Below are positions 1 to 7,845 of a DNA stretch of 64,000 nt, in pieces; the stretch's first letter is position 1; each line of letters opens with the position of its first letter. The translations under genes and the position numbers were made by a program. Origin of the DNA: Taiwanofungus camphoratus (taxonomy: Eukaryota; Basidiomycota; Agaricomycetes; Polyporales; Taiwanofungaceae); contig CP021225.1 in assembly GCA_003999685.1 (NCBI GenBank), positions 1-64,000 on the forward strand, given 5' to 3'. The notes beneath the pieces are model-generated. The model was given only the letters and a program-made list of their open reading frames with translations. It was not told the DNA's origin and did no database searches.

Positions 1-109
1 AACCTAACCTAACCTAACCTAACCTAACCTAACCTAACCTAACCTAACCTAACCTAACCTAACCTAACCCTAACCTAACCTAACCTAACCTAACCTAACC
101 TAACCTAAC
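1..109. repeat. Terminal telomere tract, CCTAA pentamer
   Basis: The first 109 bases are about 21 copies of CCTAA (TTAGG on the complementary strand), with one CCCTAA hexamer near position 68. The C-rich strand reads 5' to 3' from the first base, as expected for a left chromosome end. The repeat runs without a break into the leader of the first Penelope-like element. The pentamer differs from the TTAGGG unit common in fungi. That this is the physical chromosome end is an inference from its position at the window edge. Confidence 0.9.
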
Positions 110-287
110 GCTAAATCCTAACCTAACCTAACCTAACTGAAGGCGCTATCGCGCCTTCTCCATTTGGTAGTTTTGGGAAATAAGACGCTCGTCACGTGAC
201 TTGCCCGAAAGGGCCGGACATGTGATCAGCATCCAGGCACGGACCGGTTGAGCCGCGAGGCTGGACTGGCCTGGGCACTACCTAGTT

Positions 288-505
288 ATGGTCACCAGCG
301 CCCCTCTGCTGTGTTAGTCCATGATCCGGTGATCTGTGAGGTGTAACATGCTATGGCACGGTGCGGCAACTTGCCGGACGCGGTCCTAGTGAATATCCCG
401 CCCCGCCCCGCATGGCTCGGTGAGGGTGTTCCTAGGGATCCTCAGGTTTGTGCCGTGACATGATGCTTCCTCAGTGGTCCACGCTGCCCTTATCTAGGCG
501 CCCGG
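288..505 (+). other. Conserved ~215-nt block shared by A and B pLTRs
   Basis: This part of the pLTR is about 90% identical by eye between family A (here) and family B (from 11470), while the flanking pLTR sequence has diverged almost beyond alignment. It is still recognisable in the decayed copy at 31.5-31.75 kb. It has no open frame common to the families, so a structured RNA or cis element is more likely than a protein. Its role is unknown. Confidence 0.6.
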
Positions 506-725
506 AAGTCGGACCGGTCATGTGACTCGGTCGGCACCGGCCCGGATTGTTCTATTCCCACCCTTATCACCCTAACCGATGATAAGGGATCTCTTATCTA
601 TGAGTCATCTTAAATGACTCCTTATCTTTACATCTGATTATTATCTCTGATCAGGTGGCGGTATTGGTAAAGGCTAGGGCGTTCTAGCCTGCCTTTTGTC
701 GGCCCGCTGATAAGAGATAAGAGAA
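489..725. promoter_or_regulatory. Cluster of GATA-factor sites in family A pLTR
   Basis: Seven GATAAG/CTTATC cores fall within 237 bp, including a GATAAGAGATAAGAG pair at the downstream end. Fungal GATA factors (nitrogen-regulation and white-collar types) bind such cores. The cluster is mostly kept in other A copies and largely absent from B. Regulatory function is inferred from density and position upstream of the ORF. Confidence 0.4.
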
Positions 726-854
726 ATAGCTCTAATGTGATTGGAGCTCACCACTACCTCATGGCCTGGTTGGTCAAATAGAATCAGTCATCGGCCTCCG
801 GCCGATGACTCAGGGTCAATCATCTGATGACCCTGAACCATCGGTTAAAAGTAC

Positions 855-927
855 GACGAGAGTACTGATGAGCTCCTTAGCGAAACAAGTTGGTATCTGG
901 CAACAGATACCTTTGTTTACTCTTGTC
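855..927 (+). ncRNA. Type I hammerhead ribozyme, A copy 1 5' pLTR
   Basis: Stem I pairs 855-864 (GACGAGAGTA) with 918-927 (TACTCTTGTC). The core CTGATGA is at 865-871. Stem II is GCT/AGC (872-881). GAA at 882-884 is followed by A885 opening stem III: ACAA pairs with TTGT, and GGTATCT (892-898) pairs with AGATACC (905-911). The cleavage position is after T917. All conserved core bases are present. Fungal PLEs are known to carry hammerheads with stable stem III, which this matches. Confidence 0.92.
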
Positions 928-1142
928 TTCTCTATTTTTCTCATCTCTTACTACGCTCGCCCGCCTATCGGCGGTCTCGCTCCACCTCCTAACCTAACCA
1001 ACACCGCCGCCAAGCTGTCTCTCTACATCCGCCACCGCAAGCCCCTTACCTGGTGCACGACTGTCGGTATCTTCTGCGACGACTGCAATCGATTCTACAA
1101 GCCCAAGTCTGAGTCGATCTACTATCGTCCCCCGCCGTTCGC

Positions 1143-2235
1143 ATGGCTCCACCTTCCACACCCCGTTCTTCTTCCGTCGGTCCCGGGTCTGCCTCACTTA
1201 GGTCTGCAATTGCCCGGAATCTTGCCCCCGCGAGCTTATCGTACGCTATCGGGGCGGCATCGCTTGAGACTGTTGCCGATGAGTTCCGAGCCATTTTTCA
1301 CGCAGAGACCATTGACCAAGTCTTCTCAGCTATACCTCTCGTCTATCGAGAGGTGCTCCGTCCGGTGCTGGTTAGCGTTGCGGAAGCGAAGGAACGTTCT
1401 GTTTCTTTGCAGAAGCAATTGGGTGACCTTGAGTCGCACAAAGCTAACGGTTCGCTCCCCCACCAGTTACAGGGGCTCAGCGAACCCGTCTTCCAGAGCT
1501 CAAAACTCTGGCTCGAGACGTCGCCGGCGGAGCCCGCAGCTCTGATAACCGAGTTCCAATCCTTCCGTCGGAAGGCTCTTGACTTGGCCATCGCCCAAAA
1601 GCGAGCAGAGCTCGCGTTCTTTGATCGCGCATTAGACCCGACAGCAATGTTGGAGAAAATGCGGACAGTGGTTGACGAACAGTGGGCGCGCATTAGCCAG
1701 TCTAGTCGCGTTCCTGTTTGGAGGGAAACTATCGACGGCGGTCAACGCTTAGATACGTGGACCAATGACCCTGTCCTCGAGTCTGAGTACAAGCGATTCG
1801 TCGCTGTGCTCCCACGCTTTGCCTTCCGGGTAGTTAATATCCGTGAATCACAACTGGCACAAGCCGCGGCTCGAGCGCAAGCAAAGTCTGCCGTCAAGGC
1901 TGCAGCGGAGGTCGAGATGGGTGACGCCACCGAGAACCCTGCAGCTTTGAAAAAGCTGATCGATGATGCGGTTGATCGTCGTCTCAAAGGCGAAGGCAGC
2001 TCAAAGAACGCGGTAAGTTTTGTACATGGTTCTGTTCCAAAAAGCTTACCAGGCGCCGCTCTATCACGTATTTTAGGGAGCAAAGGCAAAGGCGCCAAAA
2101 CGATCGGTGCGCATGAGTACGGGAGGACGCCCTCCCAAACCTCCGCAGCGCAAGGCCAAGCAGCAGCAGGCCGCTTCCTCTGCGAAGAAGCAGAAGAAGA
2201 CCAAAGATCGGAAAGGCAAAGGGAGAGCGAAATAA
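1143..2235 (+). CDS. Spliced ORF1 with histone-H3-like basic tail (A copy 1)
   Basis: Join of 1143-2012 and 2077-2235. Splicing the 64-nt intron (GTAAGT...TTTTAG) changes the frame and ends at TAA 2233-2235, giving 342 aa: the 290-residue N-terminal region plus a 52-residue tail. The tail is rich in Lys, Arg and Gln. It contains RMSTGG followed directly by RPPK (an AT-hook-like GRPPK) and ends in a run of Lys-Gly. Compared with family B, most codon differences across the core of this tail are silent in this frame. This is a prediction from sequence; no transcript evidence is available. The tail suggests nuclear, chromatin- or DNA-binding action. RMSTGG equals H3 residues 8-13 with K9 replaced by M. 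Confidence 0.68.
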
Positions 2236-4646
2236 TTCGGTCAGTTATTCGCTCGCGACTCCGTTTCTCCCAGCCGTCGTCTTATCCAGACAGTATCCTA
2301 ATGTTACCCTTGCCAGTTGCAGCTCGCACCCTCCTTTATTTCGCTCCGGTTGCTTTAGTCGAAGCGGCGAGGTTCAGAAGCTGGGTGCATTGTGGCGAGG
2401 ACGTTATACTACCGCCGGACATTAGCATACACATATCTTGCGGTTTGAAATATATGTTGTACTCCCCCCCGAGCGGGGAACTCATTCAAACAGCGTTCGA
2501 TGATTTCTGTGAACGAATACGCTGGCGAGTGTATTTTAAAGTTAAACAGATTCAACTCGAACGGCAAGGTATAAGCCAACCACCTTATGATCCAGACTAC
2601 GACCTTAGGGCTAAGCGGGACTCGTCCGCCCCTAGGGCCACACAATATATCGAAAACGGTCTTAAACGCGGGCAAACATACGTCACTGATTACATACGTA
2701 GTGTCGTACCCGGTTTGAAAGCTAGAAGCCACCCTAATCGGCTTGTAGACCTGGACCGTGTTCGCCTCTGGTTGAACGAGCATAACTACCTCGTTCTCCA
2801 AACGGACAAGAATCTCGGTGCGGCAGTAGTCACAAGGGAATGGTTCATTAATGGTTGCATGAATCTTCTGTCAAATACGGCTGACTATCAGGAAATTAAT
2901 CCCGGTCAGCGACAGATGTATTTAGAAAAAGTTACAAAGCGGGTTAAGGAGTTAAGCGATTGGGTCGAAGGGGCTTTGCCTAACGATCAGACACTCCAAT
3001 TAGCCAAATTCCTCCGGTCAAAATGTCCCGAGAGCGAGTTAGAGGAACCAAAGGTGCCTATCTTTTACGGGATCCCAAAAATCCATAAATCCCCAGTAAA
3101 GATGCGACCTATTGTTCCATGTCACTCATGCGCTCAAGGGCCCGCGGCTAAAGTTGTATCTAAACTGTTGAAACCTATTATCGAGGCTGAGTCCTTTATT
3201 ATACACGGATCAAAACATCTTGCGATCCAGTTAGCAAAGGTCAAAACGTTAAAATGGAAAAAGTATTGGTTAGTGGCTGGCGACGTTGTCGCTTTCTACC
3301 CAAATGTACCACTCAGAGATTGTGTTGGCATTGTGTCCAAATTGTACACAAGACATCCTCTGGGTAGTCAGTCTATGGACCAGCCCCAGTTTTATAATGC
3401 GCTGTTTATCAGGTGCATGCAAACAGCCAATTACGATTTAATAGTCGACTTCAACGGTCGTACTTACTTTCAAAAACGAGGACTAGCTATGGGTGTGGCG
3501 TGTTCGCCTGACTTAGCTAATCTCTATGGATGCCATTTTGAAAATCAAGTATGGCCCGGTGGACAGGTTACTCCACCGTTCCTATATTATGGTCGATACA
3601 TTGATGATGTATTCGCCATAGTTGAAGCAGGTAGTGCGGCAGAAGCTTTAGAAGCCTGCCAAAGCCGTATATCTTATGATGGCTGCACTATAACATGGGA
3701 AGTGTCTGAATGGGCGACGCCATTCCTTGACATGCTTATTTATATAGACCCCGTTTCTAACCGGGTGGAACATAAGCCATATCGGAAAGCACTTAACCAT
3801 CATGAACGAATTCCATGGGTATCTCACCACCCGAAGGATGTGAAAAAAGGCACATTCATTGGGGAGATGAGCCGTTTAGCTACGCTAAGTTCTAAGTTGG
3901 AACACTACCTAGATGCCCTTCATGGGCTTGTCGACCTGTATGTCGGCCGTGGCTATCCCCCTGCTCTGGTTACTTCTTGGCTTGATTCGCATAAAGCGGT
4001 ACGCTGGAAAGAACGTCTTGGAAAACCAAAATCTTCGACCGAAGATGCAGACCAAGTTGAGGGCGTACTTGCGATTAAGTCGAAGTTCAACCCCTCATGG
4101 GATCAGTTCGATGTTCATGAATTAATGACACGTGTTACGGAATCGTGGGTGAAGGATTTATCTTTCTTTAAGTCCTTCTTTTCGGCGAGTTGGGAAAACT
4201 CGGCCGCTCCGATCTTTGAGTATTCGTCTGGGGGTCCTAAGGATGCGACCCTATCCAGCACAGTTCAGACCACGCTTGAGGAGTGGTGGGATCCCGCCCG
4301 AGTAGCCCAGCGCAAGCTGTCGCGCGAAACGGCGGCTGCGGAAGCAGCAGCAGAACTCGCCGCCGCTGAAGCCAGGCGGTCCGATCAAATCTCGAAACCG
4401 GTGGCAGTTGTCCATGACAACCGCGCGGACGAGGGCTGGGTTTGGACTGGGCGGTACCTGAAGAAACCCAACGGATTCATCGAAGCGGAGAAGGTCCCTG
4501 ACCTTTCCCAACTCGGGTTCTTAGACAAGCGCTGGCTTGTGTCGCGTAAAAGGGAAACCAATTTCGCTGACTTAGCAAGCAAATGGCGCAGAAGTGTAAT
4601 TAATGCCCAAAGTACAGATGATGTACTATTGGAAATGGACATATAA
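1143..4646 (+). CDS. Penelope-like reverse transcriptase, intron-retained form (A copy 1)
   Basis: 1,167-aa protein. Residues 1-290 are a helical, uncharacterised N-terminal region; 291 onward is reached by reading through a 64-nt intron. The reverse transcriptase follows: DKNLGAAVV (~555), PKIHK (~645), motif A with Asp at ~714 (GDVVAFYPNVP), motif B (QKRGLAMG, ~777), catalytic YIDD (819-822), FLDML (~861) and the PLE thumb signature YRK...SHHPKDVKKG (~880). After the thumb come ~230 residues with an Ala/Glu/Arg-rich stretch and a strongly conserved end, but no GIY-YIG endonuclease. That places it with endonuclease-deficient telomeric PLEs. It would copy element RNA onto exposed chromosome ends. 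The ATG at 1143 is chosen because the family B start aligns with it. Catalytic residues are intact, so it looks active. Confidence 0.93.
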   Translation: MAPPSTPRSSSVGPGSASLRSAIARNLAPASLSYAIGAASLETVADEFRAIFHAETIDQVFSAIPLVYREVLRPVLVSVAEAKERSVSLQKQLGDLESHKANGSLPHQLQGLSEPVFQSSKLWLETSPAEPAALITEFQSFRRKALDLAIAQKRAELAFFDRALDPTAMLEKMRTVVDEQWARISQSSRVPVWRETIDGGQRLDTWTNDPVLESEYKRFVAVLPRFAFRVVNIRESQLAQAAARAQAKSAVKAAAEVEMGDATENPAALKKLIDDAVDRRLKGEGSSKNAVSFVHGSVPKSLPGAALSRILGSKGKGAKTIGAHEYGRTPSQTSAAQGQAAAGRFLCEEAEEDQRSERQRESEIIRSVIRSRLRFSQPSSYPDSILMLPLPVAARTLLYFAPVALVEAARFRSWVHCGEDVILPPDISIHISCGLKYMLYSPPSGELIQTAFDDFCERIRWRVYFKVKQIQLERQGISQPPYDPDYDLRAKRDSSAPRATQYIENGLKRGQTYVTDYIRSVVPGLKARSHPNRLVDLDRVRLWLNEHNYLVLQTDKNLGAAVVTREWFINGCMNLLSNTADYQEINPGQRQMYLEKVTKRVKELSDWVEGALPNDQTLQLAKFLRSKCPESELEEPKVPIFYGIPKIHKSPVKMRPIVPCHSCAQGPAAKVVSKLLKPIIEAESFIIHGSKHLAIQLAKVKTLKWKKYWLVAGDVVAFYPNVPLRDCVGIVSKLYTRHPLGSQSMDQPQFYNALFIRCMQTANYDLIVDFNGRTYFQKRGLAMGVACSPDLANLYGCHFENQVWPGGQVTPPFLYYGRYIDDVFAIVEAGSAAEALEACQSRISYDGCTITWEVSEWATPFLDMLIYIDPVSNRVEHKPYRKALNHHERIPWVSHHPKDVKKGTFIGEMSRLATLSSKLEHYLDALHGLVDLYVGRGYPPALVTSWLDSHKAVRWKERLGKPKSSTEDADQVEGVLAIKSKFNPSWDQFDVHELMTRVTESWVKDLSFFKSFFSASWENSAAPIFEYSSGGPKDATLSSTVQTTLEEWWDPARVAQRKLSRETAAAEAAAELAAAEARRSDQISKPVAVVHDNRADEGWVWTGRYLKKPNGFIEAEKVPDLSQLGFLDKRWLVSRKRETNFADLASKWRRSVINAQSTDDVLLEMDI
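2013..2076 (+). other. Optional 64-nt intron inside the PLE ORF (A copy 1)
   Basis: Canonical GTAAGT donor and TTTTAG acceptor, in the size range of introns in the host genes of this window. It starts exactly at a codon boundary and is open in the RT frame, so retention keeps the 1,167-aa frame while removal shifts it. Family B has a 64-nt intron at the same place with a GTCAGT donor and TTCTAG acceptor. Confidence 0.7.
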
Positions 4647-4711
4647 ATCGGTTGATTCGATTTGTTTAGCTTAAGGTTATTGGTGTAACTACCTTTTGCG
4701 TTTATTCGCAC

Positions 4712-4750
4712 TTAGGGTTGTCTGTTCAAACCAGACCTAACCTAACCCTA
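4712..4750 (+). other. 3'-end hairpin and telomere landing motif (A copy 1)
   Basis: TTAGGGTT is followed by a hairpin (GTCTG, 7-nt loop, CAGAC at 4720-4736), then CTAACCTAACCCTAA. The TTAGGGTT can also fold back on the downstream AACCCTAA. The element is identical in family B although the rest of the 3' UTR differs, which suggests recognition by the reverse transcriptase. CCTAA in the RNA would pair with the chromosomal TTAGG overhang. Confidence 0.6.
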
Positions 4751-4787
4751 ACCTAACCTAACCTAACCTAACCTAACCTAACCTAAC
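4737..4787. repeat. Internal CCTAA tract between ORF unit and 3' pLTR
   Basis: About nine CCTAA units with one CCCTAA separate the 3' hairpin from the leader of the downstream pLTR. The same arrangement follows every ORF-bearing copy. Confidence 0.85.
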
Positions 4788-5678
4788 GCTAAATCCTAAC
4801 CTAACCTAACCTAACTGAAGGCGCTATCGCGCCTTCTCCATTTGGTAGTTTTGGGAAATAAGACGCTCGTCACGTGACTTGCCCGAAAGGGCCGGACATG
4901 TGATCAGCATCCAGGCACGGACCGGTTGAGCCGCGAGGCTGGACTGGCCTGGGCACTACCTAGTTATGGTCACCAGCGCCCCTCTGCTGTGTTAGTCCAT
5001 GATCCGGTGATCTGTGAGGTGTAACATGCTATGGCACGGTGCGGCAACTTGCCGGACGCGGTCCTAGTGAATATCCCGCCCCCGCCCCGCATGGCTCGGT
5101 GAGGGTGTTCCTAGGGATCCTCAGGTTTGTGCCGTGACATGATGCTTCCTCAGTGGTCCACGCTGCCCTTATCTAGGCGCCCGGAAGTCGGACCGGTCAT
5201 GTGACTCGGTCGGCACCGGCCCGGATTGTTCTATTCCCACCCTTATCACCCTAACCGATGATAAGGGATCTCTTATCTATGAGTCATCTTAAATGACTCC
5301 TTATCTTTACATCTGATTATTATCTCTGATCAGGTGGCGGTATTGGTAAAGGCTAGGGCGTTCTAGCCTGCCTTTTGTCGGCCCGCTGATAAGAGATAAG
5401 AGAAATAGCTCTAATGTGATTGGAGCTCACCACTACCTCATGGCCTGGTTGGTCAAATAGAATCAGTCATCGGCCTCCGGCCGATGACTCAGGGTCAATC
5501 ATCTGATGACCCTGAACCATCGGTTAAAAGTACGACGAGAGTACTGATGAGCTCCTTAGCGAAACAAGTTGGTATCTGGCAACAGATACCTTTGTTTACT
5601 CTTGTCTTCTCTATTTTTCTCATCTCTTACTACGCTCGCCCGCCTATCGGCGGTCTCGCTCCACCTCCTAACCTAACC
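4788..5678 (+). repeat. 3' pseudo-LTR, family A copy 1
   Basis: Nearly identical to 110-999, and ending in CCTCCTAACCTAACC followed by about 40 bp of CCTAA repeats. In all four ORF-bearing units the downstream pLTR belongs to the same family as the ORF, so I treat it as part of the element rather than an unrelated insertion. Confidence 0.82.
5534..5606 (+). ncRNA. Type I hammerhead ribozyme, A copy 1 3' pLTR
   Basis: Identical to the ribozyme at 855-927. The predicted cleavage is after position 5596, so the two ribozymes of this unit would bound a 4,679-nt RNA. Confidence 0.92.
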
Positions 5679-5718
5679 CTAACCTAACCTAACCTAACCT
5701 AACCTAACCTAACCTAAC

Positions 5719-6609
5719 GCTAAATCCTAACCTAACCTAACCTAACTGAAGGCGCTATCGCGCCTTCTCCATTTGGTAGTTTTGGGAAATAAGACGCTCG
5801 TCACGTGACTTGCCCGAAAGGGCCGGACATGTGATCAGCATCCAGGCACGGACCGGTTGAGCCGCGAGGCTGGACTGGCCTGGGCACTACCTAGTTATGG
5901 TCACCAGCGCCCCTCTGCTGTGTTAGTCCATGATCCGGTGATCTGTGAGGTGTAACATGCTATGGCACGGTGCGGCAACTTGCCGGACGCGGTCCTAGTG
6001 AATATCCCGCCCCCGCCCCGCATGGCTCGGTGAGGGTGTTCCTAGGGATCCTCAGGTTTGTGCCGTGACATGATGCTTCCTCAGTGGTCCACGCTGCCCT
6101 TATCTAGGCGCCCGGAAGTCGGACCGGTCATGTGACTCGGTCGGCACCGGCCCGGATTGTTCTATTCCCACCCTTATCACCCTAACCGATGATAAGGGAT
6201 CTCTTATCTATGAGTCATCTTAAATGACTCCTTATCTTTACATCTGATTATTATCTCTGATCAGGTGGCGGTATTGGTAAAGGCTAGGGCGTTCTAGCCT
6301 GCCTTTTGTCGGCCCGCTGATAAGAGATAAGAGAAATAGCTCTAATGTGATTGGAGCTCACCACTACCTCATGGCCTGGTTGGTCAAATAGAATCAGTCA
6401 TCGGCCTCCGGCCGATGACTCAGGGTCAATCATCTGATGACCCTGAACCATCGGTTAAAAGTACGACGAGAGTACTGATGAGCTCCTTAGCGAAACAAGT
6501 TGGTATCTGGCAACAGATACCTTTGTTTACTCTTGTCTTCTCTATTTTTCTCATCTCTTACTACGCTCGCCCGCCTATCGGCGGTCTCGCTCCACCTCCT
6601 AACCTAACC
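5719..6609 (+). repeat. 5' pseudo-LTR, family A copy 2
   Basis: Same leader, hairpin, GATA cluster, hammerhead and terminal CCTCCTAACCTAACC as copy 1. Confidence 0.88.
6465..6537 (+). ncRNA. Type I hammerhead ribozyme, A copy 2 5' pLTR
   Basis: Identical to 855-927; core CTGATGA and GAAA intact. Confidence 0.92.
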
Positions 6610-6752
6610 AACACCGCCGCCAAGCTGTCTCTCTACATCCGCCACCGCAAGCCCCTTACCTGGTGCACGACTGTCGGTATCTTCTGCGACGACTGCAATC
6701 GATTCTACAAGCCCAAGTCTGAGTCGATCTACTATCGTCCCCCGCCGTTCGC

Positions 6753-7845
6753 ATGGCTCCACCTTCCACACCCCGTTCTTCTTCCGTCGGTCCCGGGTCT
6801 GCCTCACTTAGGTCTGCAATTGCCCGGAATCTTGCCCCCGCGAGCTTATCGTACGCTATCGGGGCGGCATCGCTTGAGACTGTTGCCGATGAGTTCCGAG
6901 CCATTTTTCACGCAGAGACCATTGACCAAGTCTTCTCAGCTATACCTCTCGTCTATCGAGAGGTGCTCCGTCCGGTGCTGGTTAGCGTTGCGGAAGCGAA
7001 GGAACGTTCTGTTTCTTTGCAGAAGCAATTGGGTGACCTTGAGTCGCACAAAGCTAACGGTTCGCTCCCCCACCAGTTACAGGGGCTCAGCGAACCCGTC
7101 TTCCAGAGCTCAAAACTCTGGCTCGAGACGTCGCCGGCGGAGCCCGCAGCTCTGATAACCGAGTTCCAATCCTTCCGTCGGAAGGCTCTTGACTTGGCCA
7201 TCGCCCAAAAGCGAGCAGAGCTCGCGTTCTTTGATCGCGCATTAGACCCGACAGCAATGTTGGAGAAAATGCGGACAGTGGTTGACGAACAGTGGGCGCG
7301 CATTAGCCAGTCTAGTCGCGTTCCTGTTTGGAGGGAAACTATCGACGGCGGTCAACGCTTAGATACGTGGACCAATGACCCTGTCCTCGAGTCTGAGTAC
7401 AAGCGATTCGTCGCTGTGCTCCCACGCTTTGCCTTCCGGGTAGTTAATATCCGTGAATCACAACTGGCACAAGCCGCGGCTCGAGCGCAAGCAAAGTCTG
7501 CCGTCAAGGCTGCAGCGGAGGTCGAGATGGGTGACGCCACCGAGAACCCTGCAGCTTTGAAAAAGCTGATCGATGATGCGGTTGATCGTCGTCTCAAAGG
7601 CGAAGGCAGCTCAAAGAACGCGGTAAGTTTTGTACATGGTTCTGTTCCAAAAAGCTTACCAGGCGCCGCTCTATCACGTATTTTAGGGAGCAAAGGCAAA
7701 GGCGCCAAAACGATCGGTGCGCATGAGTACGGGAGGACGCCCTCCCAAACCTCCGCAGCGCAAGGCCAAGCAGCAGCAGGCCGCTTCCTCTGCGAAGAAG
7801 CAGAAGAAGACCAAAGATCGGAAAGGCAAAGGGAGAGCGAAATAA
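6753..7845 (+). CDS. Spliced ORF1 with histone-H3-like tail (A copy 2)
   Basis: Join of 6753-7622 and 7687-7845, with the intron at 7623-7686 and stop at 7843-7845. Same 342-aa product as copy 1, including RMSTGG and the GRPPK motif. Confidence 0.66.

Larger units (their letters stand above)
110..999 (+). repeat. 5' pseudo-LTR, family A copy 1
   Basis: The pLTR starts with a conserved leader (GCTAAATCC followed by CCTAA repeats). A perfect 8-bp hairpin follows at 139-158 (GAAGGCGC, loop TATC). It ends at CCTCCTAACCTAACC (985-999), a built-in telomere-like motif. Between lie a block shared with family B (288-505), seven GATAAG/CTTATC sites (489-725), a 10-bp hairpin near 787-811 and the hammerhead at 855-927. 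The same sequence recurs at 4788-5678, 5719-6609, 10398-11287 and 21145-22030. Confidence 0.88.
110..5678 (+). mobile_element. Coprina-like Penelope element, family A copy 1 (pLTR-ORF-pLTR)
   Basis: Complete unit: 5' pLTR, ORF of 1,167 codons, 3' hairpin plus CCTAA spacer, then a second pLTR of the same family. The 5' end faces the telomere, and CCTAA repeats in sense orientation lie at the 3' junction. That fits target-primed synthesis from the G-rich 3' end of a chromosome. Endonuclease-lacking telomeric PLEs of this kind are known as Athena (rotifers) and Coprina (basidiomycetes). The unit is nearly identical to the next one, displaced by 5,610 bp; I see a one-base difference in a C-run near 400. 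Confidence 0.9.

Noticed and set aside
288-330. Possible HDV-like ribozyme: TATGGTC.CCAGCGCCCCTCTGCTG resembles the HDV P3 region.
   Set aside because: A CAGC/GCTG stem exists, but I could not find a P1 pairing that holds in both families or the 3' strand of P2, so similarity is limited to a short word.
805-1545. 246-codon open frame starting in the pLTR and crossing the hammerhead (also at 6415).
   Set aside because: It runs through ribozyme stems and UTR, overlaps ORF1 in another frame and is absent in family B.
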